Shown: piece after piece, positions 17,797 through 26,250 of the stretch
Position numbering within the stretch: position 1 is the stretch's first letter
Layout of the letters: every line of letters begins with the position of its first letter
Assembly (NCBI RefSeq): GCF_028595955.1
Contig: NZ_JANHJP010000004.1
Location: 1-58,243, forward strand
Direction: 5' to 3'
From: Columbia Basin potato purple top phytoplasma
GTDB lineage: Bacteria; Bacillota_I; Bacilli_A; Acholeplasmatales; Acholeplasmataceae
Length of the DNA: 58,243 nucleotides
Position numbers and translations under genes: made by a program
Notes under the pieces: generated by a model
Databases searched by the model: none
Told to the model about the DNA's origin: nothing
What the model saw: only the letters and a program-made list of their open reading frames with translations

Positions 17797-19173
17797 TTAA
17801 TCATTTATTTTTTTTAAAATTAATTCTATAACTTTCTGTAACTCTGAATTTTTTTCAATTTTTTTTTCAATTTTTTTATAAGCTTTAAAAACAGAAGAAT
17901 ATTTTTTATCAAAAATAAAACTTATCATTTTATAAGATAAATTATTTATTTTTTTTAAAAAATAAATAGTAAGATGACGAGGCAAAGTATATTTTGAATT
18001 TCTTTTTTTTCCAATTAAATCTCTCATGTTAATATTATAAAATTTACTAATTATATTTTTAATTTTTTCAGTATTTATTTCTTCTTTGGACGAAATTTTT
18101 TTATTTTTTAATAAAGGCTCTAAGGCTTCTTTAGTATTTTTTAAATTAATTTCTAAATTATAAATTTGAAAATAATTTAAAATACGAAATAAAGCCCCTT
18201 CCATTTCCCTTATATTATCATAAAAATGAGAAGAAATCAAATTTAAAATTTCTTTTTTTAATTGAATACCGCCATCTTTTTGAAGTGCAAATTTTTTTTT
18301 TAAAATATCAAGACGATGTTTAGCATCGGGTTTTTTAATATCTACTACTAATCCTGCTTTAAAACGATTAGTTAATCTTTCCATAATATTATTTAATTCT
18401 AAAACACTTTTGTCACTAGTAATTACTATTTGTTTTTTATTTAAATTAAGATAATCAAAAAGTTTAAAAAATTCCATTTGAGTTCTATGAGCTTCAGCCA
18501 TTATCTGTATATCATCTACTAAAAGAACATCAACACTTCTATATTTATGATTAAATTCATCTATTCTTTCTTTTCTTAATTTGTTAGTAAAATCTTCAAT
18601 AAATCCATCTGCTTTCATATATAAAACTTTTTTATTAGGATTCTTTTTTAAAATATGATTTCCTATAGCTTGCATTAAATGAGTTTTGCCTAAACCCACT
18701 GAACCAAAAATATATAAAGGATTTATTTCTGCTCTTTCTGAATTAGCTATTTTTTTTGCCATTTCAAAAGCAAAAATATTACTAGAACCAGAAACAAAAT
18801 TATCAAAAGTATAATTAGAATCTAAATTAGAATCAAAATTTCTTTGATAATAATTATTATTTATATTCTTTTTTTCTTTTTTTAAAAAATTTTTTTCAAG
18901 ATCTTTTTTAATTTCTTTTTCAGAAATAAATCTAAAAAATATTTCTTTTTCAAAATACTTTTTAGAAATTTTTTTTATTTTATCTAAATAAATATGAGAA
19001 ATTTTATTTTTAATAAATTCGTTTTCAACTAAAATAAAAAAAATTTCATTTTCTACTTTATGCAATCGAATATTAGAGAAAGTTTCTTCAAAAACTTTTT
19101 CGTTATATAAAAGAGATAAATCCTTTAAAATATATTCCCAAATTTCATTGTTTGACAATTTTTTTTCTTCCAT
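17797..19173 (-). CDS. dnaA: Chromosomal replication initiator DnaA
   Basis: DnaA binds the origin and opens it with ATP. At 458 aa it is full length. Domain I is at the N-terminus, a short asparagine-rich linker follows, and the AAA+ domain shows Walker A GSVGLGKT (157-164), Walker B VLLVDD (216-221) and the RLTNRF sensor region. The C-terminal domain IV keeps PRHLTIYFLKK, but the DNA-reading signature (GGRDHTTV in most bacteria) reads DKKYSSV at about 422-428. Upstream is the nrdI-nrdE gene with a strong terminator between, so dnaA is likely transcribed from its own promoter in the 100-bp gap. Confidence 0.96.
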   Translation of the reverse strand: MEEKKLSNNEIWEYILKDLSLLYNEKVFEETFSNIRLHKVENEIFFILVENEFIKNKISHIYLDKIKKISKKYFEKEIFFRFISEKEIKKDLEKNFLKKEKKNINNNYYQRNFDSNLDSNYTFDNFVSGSSNIFAFEMAKKIANSERAEINPLYIFGSVGLGKTHLMQAIGNHILKKNPNKKVLYMKADGFIEDFTNKLRKERIDEFNHKYRSVDVLLVDDIQIMAEAHRTQMEFFKLFDYLNLNKKQIVITSDKSVLELNNIMERLTNRFKAGLVVDIKKPDAKHRLDILKKKFALQKDGGIQLKKEILNLISSHFYDNIREMEGALFRILNYFQIYNLEINLKNTKEALEPLLKNKKISSKEEINTEKIKNIISKFYNINMRDLIGKKRNSKYTLPRHLTIYFLKKINNLSYKMISFIFDKKYSSVFKAYKKIEKKIEKNSELQKVIELILKKIND

Positions 19174-19225
19174 TTAAATTTACCTTTAAAAATTATTTAT
19201 AATAAAAGAAGTTTTTTTTAAAAAA

Positions 19226-19258
19226 ATTATCAGAAAATTTTAAAAATTTTCTGATAAT
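19226..19258 (-). terminator. Terminator of nrdI-nrdE
   Basis: Arms ATTATCAGAAAATTT (19226-19240) and AAATTTTCTGATAAT (19244-19258) form a perfect 15-bp stem with a 3-nt loop about 20 nt after the nrdIE stop, followed by a short T run on the minus strand. Confidence 0.85.
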
Positions 19259-19277
19259 ACTAATTTAAAATTAATAA

Positions 19278-21764
19278 TTAAATGCCGCAACTAATACATT
19301 CAAAAACTTTTAATTTTTGAGTTCTTGTATAATAAAGAGTTTTTATCCCTTTATGATGAGCATACAAATAATATCTCTGTAATTCTCTAGTAGTTACATC
19401 AGAAAGAATGCACAATTCAAATGATATCCCTTGATCAATATGTTTTTGAGCTGTCGCAATAACATCTATTAGTTTAAATTTATCCATTTTATAAGCTGTT
19501 TTATACATAAAAGCATAATCTGCTAAACCAGGAACAGGAAAATAAGTTTTAGAATTTCCATAAGTTCTTTCTTCAACTAACTGTTTTATTGGTGTTAAAG
19601 ATGGAGTAGCAGACATAATATAACCTATAGAACCATTAGGAGCAACTGCTAAACGATGAGAATTATATAAACCATATTTAATAACATTTTCTTTTAAAGT
19701 TAACCAATCTTGATCTGAAGGAATTTCTATTCCTTCAAAAATTTTTTTAATTTTAGGTAACTTTGGATAAATAGCTTTTTTATCTTGAAAATATTCGCCG
19801 TTGGCATATTTAGATTTTTCGAATTGAAAAAATTTTTGTCCTGTTTTTTTCGCTTTCAAACAAGAATGTAAAATAGAATAATAATTTACCATATTAAAAA
19901 AAACATCTATTAATTCAATATTTTCTTGACTACCAAATTCAATCATTTGTTCAGCAAGAAAACCATGATGACCCATAATACCGAAACCGACGCTCCTATT
20001 TAATTTATTACCTTTATAAACGGCCGGTACATGTTTAATGTGTGTTTCGTTAGATACTGAATTCATAATTTCCATAGCGGCAAAAACTGTTTCTTTAATT
20101 TCTTTATTTTTAATCATATTGCTCATATGTCCTGAGGCTAAATTACATGAAATATCCATTCCAATTTTGTCTTTATCTCTTTCATGATAAGGAGCATAAT
20201 GAGAAGTAACAGTAGGTTGTAAAATTTCTGTACAAAGATTAGAAAATTTAATTTTTGATTCAAGAGTATTAACTGCATTAGCATTATCACAAAACATTAA
20301 ATAAGGATAACCACTTTCCCCTTGCATTTGAGCAATTAATTCTAATAAAGATCGCGCATTAATAAATTTTTTTCTTACTTTAGGGTTTTGTAATAAAATA
20401 TCATACCATTTATCCATTTCTGCTCCAATATCAGCAAAATTCAAATTATAAGTTTGAAAAACAGTATGAGGATAAAAAAGTGCCATTTTTTCATTTTTTC
20501 TAGCTAATTCGATCATTTTATCAGGAATAATAACTCCCAAAGATAAAGTTTTAAGACGAACATCTTCATCAGAATTTAATTTTTTAGAATTTAAAAAATC
20601 TTCAATATCGGCATGAAAAACATTTAAATAAATAGCTCCAGCGCCTAAACGTTGTCCCATTTGATCTGCATATCTAAAAGCATGATCTAGTAATTTAGCG
20701 ACCCCGATAATACCTTTACATGAATTATTAATACCTTTTATAGTTTCGCCTTTTGCTCTTAAATTAGAAAGATTGACCGAAACTCCGCCACCAATTTTTG
20801 AAAGTTGCATAGAAAATTCGATAATACGAGAAATATCATTTAAAGAATCTCCGGCTTCTAATAAAAAACAAGAAACAAATTCTCCTCTTTTTTTTAAACC
20901 TGTATTAAGTAAAGTAGGAGTGGCAGGGGTAAAATTTTGTTTAATTAAATTTTTAATAATTTTTTTTGCTAATTCAAAATTACCATAAGAATGGAATAAA
21001 GCGTTAACAGATAAACGATCTTCATAAGTTTCTAAATAATTTTTTTTATCACGTGATTTCAAAGCATAATCATTATAAAATTTAAAAGCACCTATAAAAG
21101 AAGGAAAACGAAAATTTTGATTATAAGCTATTTTATAAATTTCTTTAATCTCTTCCCAGCTATATTGTTTTAAAAATTTTTCTTCATAATAGTCATTTTC
21201 TATTAAAAAATTTATTTTTTCTTTTAAAGTAGGGAATTTTTTTAATTTAGGTTTTATTTCTTCTTCGAAATAAGATTTCAATGCTTCTTTATCTTTTTCT
21301 AAATCCTTTATTTTTCCTTCTTCATCAATTATTTGATTATTAAGAATTATATAATTGGGTATTCTGTTTTGAAAATTTTTATTTTCTTGAGTTAAAAAAT
21401 TATTTAACCATTTTTTTGTATATATAATATCTTCTTTGAATCCTTTTCCTTCAAATTTTATTACCAAAGGGATGTTATATTTTTGAGAAATTAAATCTCC
21501 TGCTTTTCCAAAATTTTTTCCATAATTTTTATTACCCGAAACAGCGACACCTATTACTAAATGTGAATATTTTTTTAAAAAATTTTCAGTTTTATCTGAA
21601 ATTTCTCCAAATTTAATTGTTTTAGTTATTAAAAAAATATTTTTATTATTATTTTTAAATTCTTCAATTTTTTCTAATTTATATTCTGATAATTCTTTAA
21701 CAAAATCAGAAACATTTCCTTTTTCATAACTATCATAAACTATTTTTAATTTTGAAGCATTCAT
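19278..21764 (-). CDS. nrdE: NrdI-NrdE fusion: flavodoxin-like activator plus class Ib ribonucleotide reductase large subunit
   Basis: An 828-aa protein in two parts. Residues 1 to about 125 match NrdI, the flavodoxin that helps assemble the manganese cofactor of class Ib enzymes: KIVYDSYEKGNVSDFV at the start, then IGVAVSGNKNYGKNFG. From about residue 134 the sequence is the NrdE catalytic subunit, which reduces ribonucleoside diphosphates: the site cysteine in GEFVSCFLLE, the radical-site SNLCTEILQP and the C-terminal redox pair FECISCGI. The small subunit NrdF, needed for activity, is not in this window. The frame is continuous from an ATG, so this is a true fusion rather than an overlap. 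The region upstream is the repeat-rich divergence. Confidence 0.93.
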   Translation of the reverse strand: MNASKLKIVYDSYEKGNVSDFVKELSEYKLEKIEEFKNNNKNIFLITKTIKFGEISDKTENFLKKYSHLVIGVAVSGNKNYGKNFGKAGDLISQKYNIPLVIKFEGKGFKEDIIYTKKWLNNFLTQENKNFQNRIPNYIILNNQIIDEEGKIKDLEKDKEALKSYFEEEIKPKLKKFPTLKEKINFLIENDYYEEKFLKQYSWEEIKEIYKIAYNQNFRFPSFIGAFKFYNDYALKSRDKKNYLETYEDRLSVNALFHSYGNFELAKKIIKNLIKQNFTPATPTLLNTGLKKRGEFVSCFLLEAGDSLNDISRIIEFSMQLSKIGGGVSVNLSNLRAKGETIKGINNSCKGIIGVAKLLDHAFRYADQMGQRLGAGAIYLNVFHADIEDFLNSKKLNSDEDVRLKTLSLGVIIPDKMIELARKNEKMALFYPHTVFQTYNLNFADIGAEMDKWYDILLQNPKVRKKFINARSLLELIAQMQGESGYPYLMFCDNANAVNTLESKIKFSNLCTEILQPTVTSHYAPYHERDKDKIGMDISCNLASGHMSNMIKNKEIKETVFAAMEIMNSVSNETHIKHVPAVYKGNKLNRSVGFGIMGHHGFLAEQMIEFGSQENIELIDVFFNMVNYYSILHSCLKAKKTGQKFFQFEKSKYANGEYFQDKKAIYPKLPKIKKIFEGIEIPSDQDWLTLKENVIKYGLYNSHRLAVAPNGSIGYIMSATPSLTPIKQLVEERTYGNSKTYFPVPGLADYAFMYKTAYKMDKFKLIDVIATAQKHIDQGISFELCILSDVTTRELQRYYLYAHHKGIKTLYYTRTQKLKVFECISCGI

Positions 21765-22448
21765 TTAATTCAACCTTTTGTTATGGTAATTTTTAAATTT
21801 TTATTTAAATAATATAAAAATAATGTTTTAAATAAAATTTAAAAATATTTTTTTTATATTAAAATTATAACTTTAAAAAAAGAAAAAAATTAAGAAATAT
21901 ATTTTTTAATTTATTTAAATATTTTATATTTTTTAATTAAGTAATTAAAAATATTTTTAAAAAAATAATTAATTTTATTATTTTTAATATTAAATTATTG
22001 TTATTGGTAGATGTTAAAAAATGTGAATAAGTTTTTTTATTTTTTTTATTTTAATCGTTTTATTGGTTTCAAAATATATAATTTATTTTTTTTAAGAAAA
22101 AAGTTAGGAACTTTTTTTATAAAGTTAGTAATATTTTTTATAAAGTTAGGAATATTTTTTTTGATTTAGTCATTTTTTTTAAAATTAAAATAAAATAATT
22201 ATTAAACTTTTTTCTTTTTTAATTTTAAATTTTTCATTTTCTTATTTATTTTATTTTTTGATTTTGAATAAAACAATAAAAAATAATAATAAAAAGATAC
22301 TAAAATTAGTTAGGAATTTTTTATTTTATTAAGAAATCTTTTTTTAAAACCGTTTTATTGTTTGAATATTTTTTTAAAAAAAACTTAGTCATATATTTAA
22401 TTTTTTGACTAAGTTTTTTTATTTTTAAGAATAAAAAAATGTTAATTT
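21765..22448. other. Repeat-rich non-coding divergence, candidate oriC or control region
   Basis: No gene is seen. Three tandem copies with a 21-bp period begin at 22101, 22122 and 22143 (core AAGTTAGGAA or AAGTTAGTAA followed by a T run); a fourth TTAGTTAGGAATTTT lies at 22306. A second motif, GTTTTATTG, occurs near 22056 and 22352 and in inverted form near 22266. One box close to the DnaA consensus, TGTGAATAA (complement TTATTCACA), lies at 22022-22030. Genes run away from this interval on both sides, and dnaA, dnaN, mnmG and rsmG are close. Origin function is inference. Confidence 0.45.
22381..22421 (+). terminator. Orphan intrinsic terminator upstream of glyA
   Basis: Arms AAACTTAGTCA (22381-22391) and TGACTAAGTTT (22406-22416) make an 11-bp perfect stem followed by Ts. 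No plus-strand gene precedes it for more than 600 bp. The minus strand also has a T run, so direction is uncertain. Confidence 0.65.
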
Positions 22449-22476
22449 TTGCTAAAATTAATAAGATTGTTATAAA
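22449..22476 (+). promoter_or_regulatory. Putative glyA promoter
   Basis: TTGCTA (22449-22454) and TATAAA (22471-22476) are spaced by 16 bp, about 100 nt before the glyA start and just after the orphan terminator. Confidence 0.4.
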
Positions 22477-22579
22477 AATATAAAATCGAAAAACAAAGAT
22501 AAATTAAAAATATTAAAATTTTGAATAATTTAAAATGTATTTTTTAATTTTTCAAAATTATATTGAGGAAGTTATAAAA

Positions 22580-23833
22580 ATGAATTTTTATCCAAAAAAT
22601 CATTCTGAAATTTTTGAAATTATTATTAAAGAAAAAAAAAGACAAGAACAAAATTTAAATTTAATTGCTTCCGAAAATTTTGTTTCTGAACCTATTTTAG
22701 AAGTTCAAGGAAGTGTTTTAACAAATAAATATGCAGAAGGTTATCCTAAAAAAAGATATTATGATGGTTGTGAATATATTGATGAAATAGAAAAAATAGC
22801 TATTGAAAAATTAAAAAAATTATTTAATGTTAAGTTTGTAAATGTTCAACCTCATTCAGGTTCTCAAGCTAATATGGCAGTTTTTCAAGCTTTATTAGAG
22901 CCTTGTGATGTTATTTTGGGGATGTCTTTGAATGATGGAGGACATTTAACGCATGGTTCTAAGTTTAGTTTTTCAGGTAAGTTTTTTCGTTCTTATAGTT
23001 ATGGTGTTTCTCGCGAAACGGAAATGATCGATTATCAAAAAGTTAGAGAAATAGCACTTCAAGTAAAACCTAAATTAATTATAGCAGGAGCTTCAGCTTA
23101 TTCGAGAATTATTGATTTTAAAGAATTTAGAAAAATTGCTGATGAGGTAAATTCTTATTTAATGGTTGATATCGCACATATTGCTGGATTAATATCTGCT
23201 GGGCTTCATCCTTGTCCTTTTTTAGCGCAAGCTGATGTCGTTACTTCAACGACTCATAAAACTTTAAGAGGCCCCCGAGGAGGAATTATTTTAAGTAATA
23301 ATGAAGAAATTATGAAAAAAATAAATAAGGGGGTTTTTCCAGGAATACAAGGGGGACCCTTAATGAATGTTATAGCTGCTAAAGCATTAGCTTTTGAAGA
23401 AGCTTTGCAAGACGATTTTAAAATTTATCAACAACAAATATTAAAAAATGCCATTGCTTTAGCAAATACATTTCTTAAATTAGATTATCGTTTGGTCAGT
23501 GGTAAAACTGAAAATCATTTAATTTTGATTGATATAAAACATAAATATCCTAATTTAAATGGTAAAATAGTTTCGGAAATTTTACAAAAAGTTAATATTA
23601 TTGTTAATAAAAATGTTATTCCTTTCGAAACAGAAAAAGTTTTTAATACTAGCGGTATTAGAATAGGAACCCCAGCTATGACAACAAGAGGTTTTAAAGA
23701 AAAAGAATTTATTGAAACTGCTTATTTAATAGATAAAATTTTAAATAATTATCAAAATGAAGAAATTGTTCAAGAAGTTTTTAAAAAAGCATTATTATTA
23801 ACTAAAAAATTTCCTTTTTATAATAAAAAATAA
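22580..23833 (+). CDS. glyA: Serine hydroxymethyltransferase
   Basis: PLP enzyme that moves the serine hydroxymethyl group to tetrahydrofolate, giving glycine and one-carbon units. The frame is open from 22535, but the ATG at 22580 (MNFYPKNHSEIF) has a TTGAGGAAG ribosome site about 10 nt upstream and fits the family start. Motifs include NLNLIASENFVS, KRYYDGCEYID, HSGSQAN, the PLP lysine in VTSTTHKTLRGPRGG and FNTSGIRIGTPAMTTRG. Length 417 aa is normal. First gene of a plus-strand run leading to rsmG. Confidence 0.97.
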   Translation: MNFYPKNHSEIFEIIIKEKKRQEQNLNLIASENFVSEPILEVQGSVLTNKYAEGYPKKRYYDGCEYIDEIEKIAIEKLKKLFNVKFVNVQPHSGSQANMAVFQALLEPCDVILGMSLNDGGHLTHGSKFSFSGKFFRSYSYGVSRETEMIDYQKVREIALQVKPKLIIAGASAYSRIIDFKEFRKIADEVNSYLMVDIAHIAGLISAGLHPCPFLAQADVVTSTTHKTLRGPRGGIILSNNEEIMKKINKGVFPGIQGGPLMNVIAAKALAFEEALQDDFKIYQQQILKNAIALANTFLKLDYRLVSGKTENHLILIDIKHKYPNLNGKIVSEILQKVNIIVNKNVIPFETEKVFNTSGIRIGTPAMTTRGFKEKEFIETAYLIDKILNNYQNEEIVQEVFKKALLLTKKFPFYNKK

Positions 23834-24000
23834 TTTTAAATTATTTTATTATTTTTTAATTTTATAATGTTATAATAAAAAATGATGTTTGTTTATAATT
23901 TTATTTTTATATTTTATTTAAAATATAAAAGATTAAAAATTATTTCAAAAAAAACAGTTTTATAAATGTATATAGAAATTTATTAAGGAATTTTATTTTG

Positions 24001-24267
24001 ATGAAAAAAAAATTAAAACAACCGGAATTTTCAAAAATTGAAGTGGATTGTGCTACTTGTCATTATAAACATCAAATTGGAACAGTTGCTAAACAAATTA
24101 AAATTGAAGTTTGTTCTAATTGTCATTCTTTTTATACTGGTAAACAGGTTTTTGTAACTATAGCTGGACAAGTAGATAAGTTTCATAAACGTTATAATGT
24201 TAAAAATTCGAAAGAAATAGATTCGAAAGAAAATGTTCAAAATTACAAAGAAACAGAAAACAAATAA
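24001..24267 (+). CDS. rpmE: 50S ribosomal protein L31, zinc-binding type
   Basis: L31 bridges the subunits. This 88-aa form carries two CxxC pairs (CATC and CSNC), consistent with zinc binding, then SFYTGKQVF and GQVDKFHKRY, the family hallmark. The frame can be read from a TTG at 23998, but the ATG at 24001 with AAGGAA about 15 nt upstream is the better start. The C-terminal tail after KRYNVK is charged and longer than in most L31 proteins. Confidence 0.93.
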   Translation: MKKKLKQPEFSKIEVDCATCHYKHQIGTVAKQIKIEVCSNCHSFYTGKQVFVTIAGQVDKFHKRYNVKNSKEIDSKENVQNYKETENK

Positions 24268-24321
24268 TTTTTTAAAAGAATTAAATTGCAATTAAATAAA
24301 AGGTTTTAGTCAGAGAAAAAA

Positions 24322-24897
24322 ATGCTTTTTAAAAAAGAAGGTTTTATTGAGATCATTTGTGGACCTATGTTTTCAGGAAAAACAACAAAATTGATCGAAA
24401 AAATTAATTTATTTAAATCTTTAAGTATTAAATTTTTAGTTTTTAAACCTAAAATGGATGATCGTTATTCTTCTCAAAATGAATTAATAACTCATGATTT
24501 TAAAACTGTTCCTTCTTTTGTTATAAAAAACAGTAAGGATATTTTAAATTTTGTAGAAAAAGATGTTGAAGTTTTGTTTATAGATGAAATACAATTTTTA
24601 GATAGAGAAATTGAAAAAATTTTAAATGATTTTTCTTATCAAGGAATGCATATTGTTGCAAGTGGTTTAGAACTTGATTTTTGCGGAAGACCTTTTGGTT
24701 CTATGAAATATTTGTTATCGATTGCTGATGAAGTTATTAAATTAAAGTCTTCTTGTGTTGTTTGTGGCAAAGAAGCCAATAGAACTCAAAGAATAGTTAA
24801 TGGTATGTTACCTAAAGCGACTGATCCTATTATTTTAGTGGGTGGTAATAATTATCATGAACCACGTTGCAGAAAATGTCATAAGTTTATAAATTAA
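24322..24897 (+). CDS. tdk: Thymidine kinase
   Basis: Salvages thymidine to dTMP, important for an organism with no or little de novo nucleotide synthesis. The 191-aa length matches type II TK. Visible are the P-loop GPMFSGKTTKLI, the FIDEIQF strand and the LASSIV-like ASGLELDFCGRPFG segment, then zinc cysteines CVVC and CRKC. It lies between rpmE and tadA in a tight plus-strand run. Confidence 0.96.
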   Translation: MLFKKEGFIEIICGPMFSGKTTKLIEKINLFKSLSIKFLVFKPKMDDRYSSQNELITHDFKTVPSFVIKNSKDILNFVEKDVEVLFIDEIQFLDREIEKILNDFSYQGMHIVASGLELDFCGRPFGSMKYLLSIADEVIKLKSSCVVCGKEANRTQRIVNGMLPKATDPIILVGGNNYHEPRCRKCHKFIN

Positions 24898-24917
24898 TTT
24901 TAAAAGAATAAATTTGT

Positions 24918-25373
24918 ATGGAAGATAAACAATTTTTTTTTATGAAAGAAGCTTTTAAAGAAGCCGAAAAAGCTTTTGCAAAAGGTGAAGTTCCTGTTGG
25001 CTCTGTAGCTGTTTTAAATAATAAAATTATTGCTAGATCTCATAATAATGTTGAGAAAAAGAAGATATTTTTCGGTCATGCTGAATTTTTGATTTTAAAA
25101 AAATTGAATAAAACATTTCAAAATTATAGATTTAATGATATAATAATTTACACTACCTTAGAACCTTGCATAATGTGTATGGGAGCTTTAATTCAAGTAA
25201 GAATTAAAAAAATATATTATAGCGCTCCTAATATAAGATTAGGTTTGAATAGTAATTTTTATTTATCAAAAGAAGATAATAATTTTTTTTCTAAGATATC
25301 TTTTAAATCTAATTTTTTAGAAAAAGAAAGCGAGTATATTTTAAAAAAATTTTTTGCTAATCTTAGAAAATAA
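24918..25373 (+). CDS. tadA: tRNA adenosine deaminase (A34 to inosine)
   Basis: Deaminates the wobble adenosine of tRNA-Arg(ACG). The 151-aa protein has the zinc signature: HAE in FFGHAEFLIL and PCIMC in LEPCIMCMGAL, with the family start MKEAFKEAEKAFAKGEVPVG. It is followed by the SRP RNA gene, an order also seen in other Firmicutes-related genomes. Confidence 0.94.
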   Translation: MEDKQFFFMKEAFKEAEKAFAKGEVPVGSVAVLNNKIIARSHNNVEKKKIFFGHAEFLILKKLNKTFQNYRFNDIIIYTTLEPCIMCMGALIQVRIKKIYYSAPNIRLGLNSNFYLSKEDNNFFSKISFKSNFLEKESEYILKKFFANLRK

Positions 25374-25390
25374 AATTTTTTATTTTGTAA

Positions 25391-25506
25391 AAAAATCTTC
25401 TTAAAAATCACCATTCAATGTGATCAAAATGAATCTGGTCAGGATTTGGTTGTAGCAGCCATAAGTTTTGATCATATGTGTTTGGTGGTTTTTAAGAAGA
25501 TTTTTT
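25391..25506 (+). ncRNA. ffs: Small bacterial SRP RNA (4.5S/ffs)
   Basis: The core GGTCAGG (25437-25443) and AGCAGCC (25454-25460) are the conserved halves of the symmetric and asymmetric loops of domain IV. Below them TGATCAAAA and TTTTGATCA pair, and the outer stem 25391-25413 with 25483-25505 closes the rod with 23 bp, including a G-U. The RNA is about 115 nt and ends in T's. The apical loop reads ATTTGGTTGT, not the usual GNRR type. Position after tadA agrees with the usual genomic setting. Confidence 0.93.
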
Positions 25507-25545
25507 AAATAATGAGAAAATATAAAAATAGGGAAAATAAACAAG

Positions 25546-26166
25546 ATGATAAATTTTTTTAAAAATAAAAGAAATAAAATACAACTTTTTCCTTTTATTT
25601 TTAATTCTATCGAAGGAAAACCTTTCTATTTTGAAATATATGATATAAATAAAAAAGAAAAGAAAATTGAATTTTTCTTTTTAAAACAAAGTAAATATAA
25701 TTCTTATTTTTTAGATATGAAACAATATGTTGTTTGGAGTATTGTAGATAATGTTTATAGAGTTTTAATTGATGAAGATTATTATCAAAAGTTTAAGATC
25801 TTATATCAAAAAGAAATTAATATTATTTATATGAATCTTCTTTCAACATTATTGCATAAACGTTTGAATATAATTAAGAAAAATTTTGTTTTTCCTTTTT
25901 TAAGTATTTTTGTTTCTTTATTTTTCATTTTTATTTTATTTGGTTTAAAAAGGGAGTTTTCACAAAAAAATAAATTTTTAATTTTTTTTATTACTTTTAT
26001 TTTAAATTTTATTTTTTTATTTTTTTATTCAAATATTAAACAAAGAAAAATTTTTCAAGATTATAAAAAACAATTATTACAAAAAAAAATGCAGGAAGTC
26101 GAATCTTTTTTAGGTGCTGAAGTTTTTGAAGAAATTTCTCAAAAACAAAAATTATATTTTTTATAA
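25546..26166 (+). CDS. Hypothetical membrane protein with two helices
   Basis: A 206-aa protein of unknown function between the SRP RNA gene and mnmG. The first 110 residues look soluble, mixing beta-type segments (PFYFEIYDI, YVVWSIVDNVYRVLID). Two helices follow (about 113-133 and 143-162) with a short loop, and a basic, helical C-terminal tail. The topology suggests both ends on the same side. I do not recognise the family; it may be lineage-specific. ATG at 25546 follows a weak AGGGAAAA purine stretch. Confidence 0.65.
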   Translation: MINFFKNKRNKIQLFPFIFNSIEGKPFYFEIYDINKKEKKIEFFFLKQSKYNSYFLDMKQYVVWSIVDNVYRVLIDEDYYQKFKILYQKEINIIYMNLLSTLLHKRLNIIKKNFVFPFLSIFVSLFFIFILFGLKREFSQKNKFLIFFITFILNFIFLFFYSNIKQRKIFQDYKKQLLQKKMQEVESFLGAEVFEEISQKQKLYFL

Positions 26167-26250
26167 GAGTCATCTATATGAAAAAGAAAAATATTTTTTG
26201 AATTTTATTTTTTTTGATTAAAAAATTTTTTATCGAAAGGATAAAAAGAA

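Noticed and set aside
24031-24291. Minus-strand frame of 86 codons
   Set aside because: It is the complement of rpmE, whose zinc cysteines and family motifs are clear.
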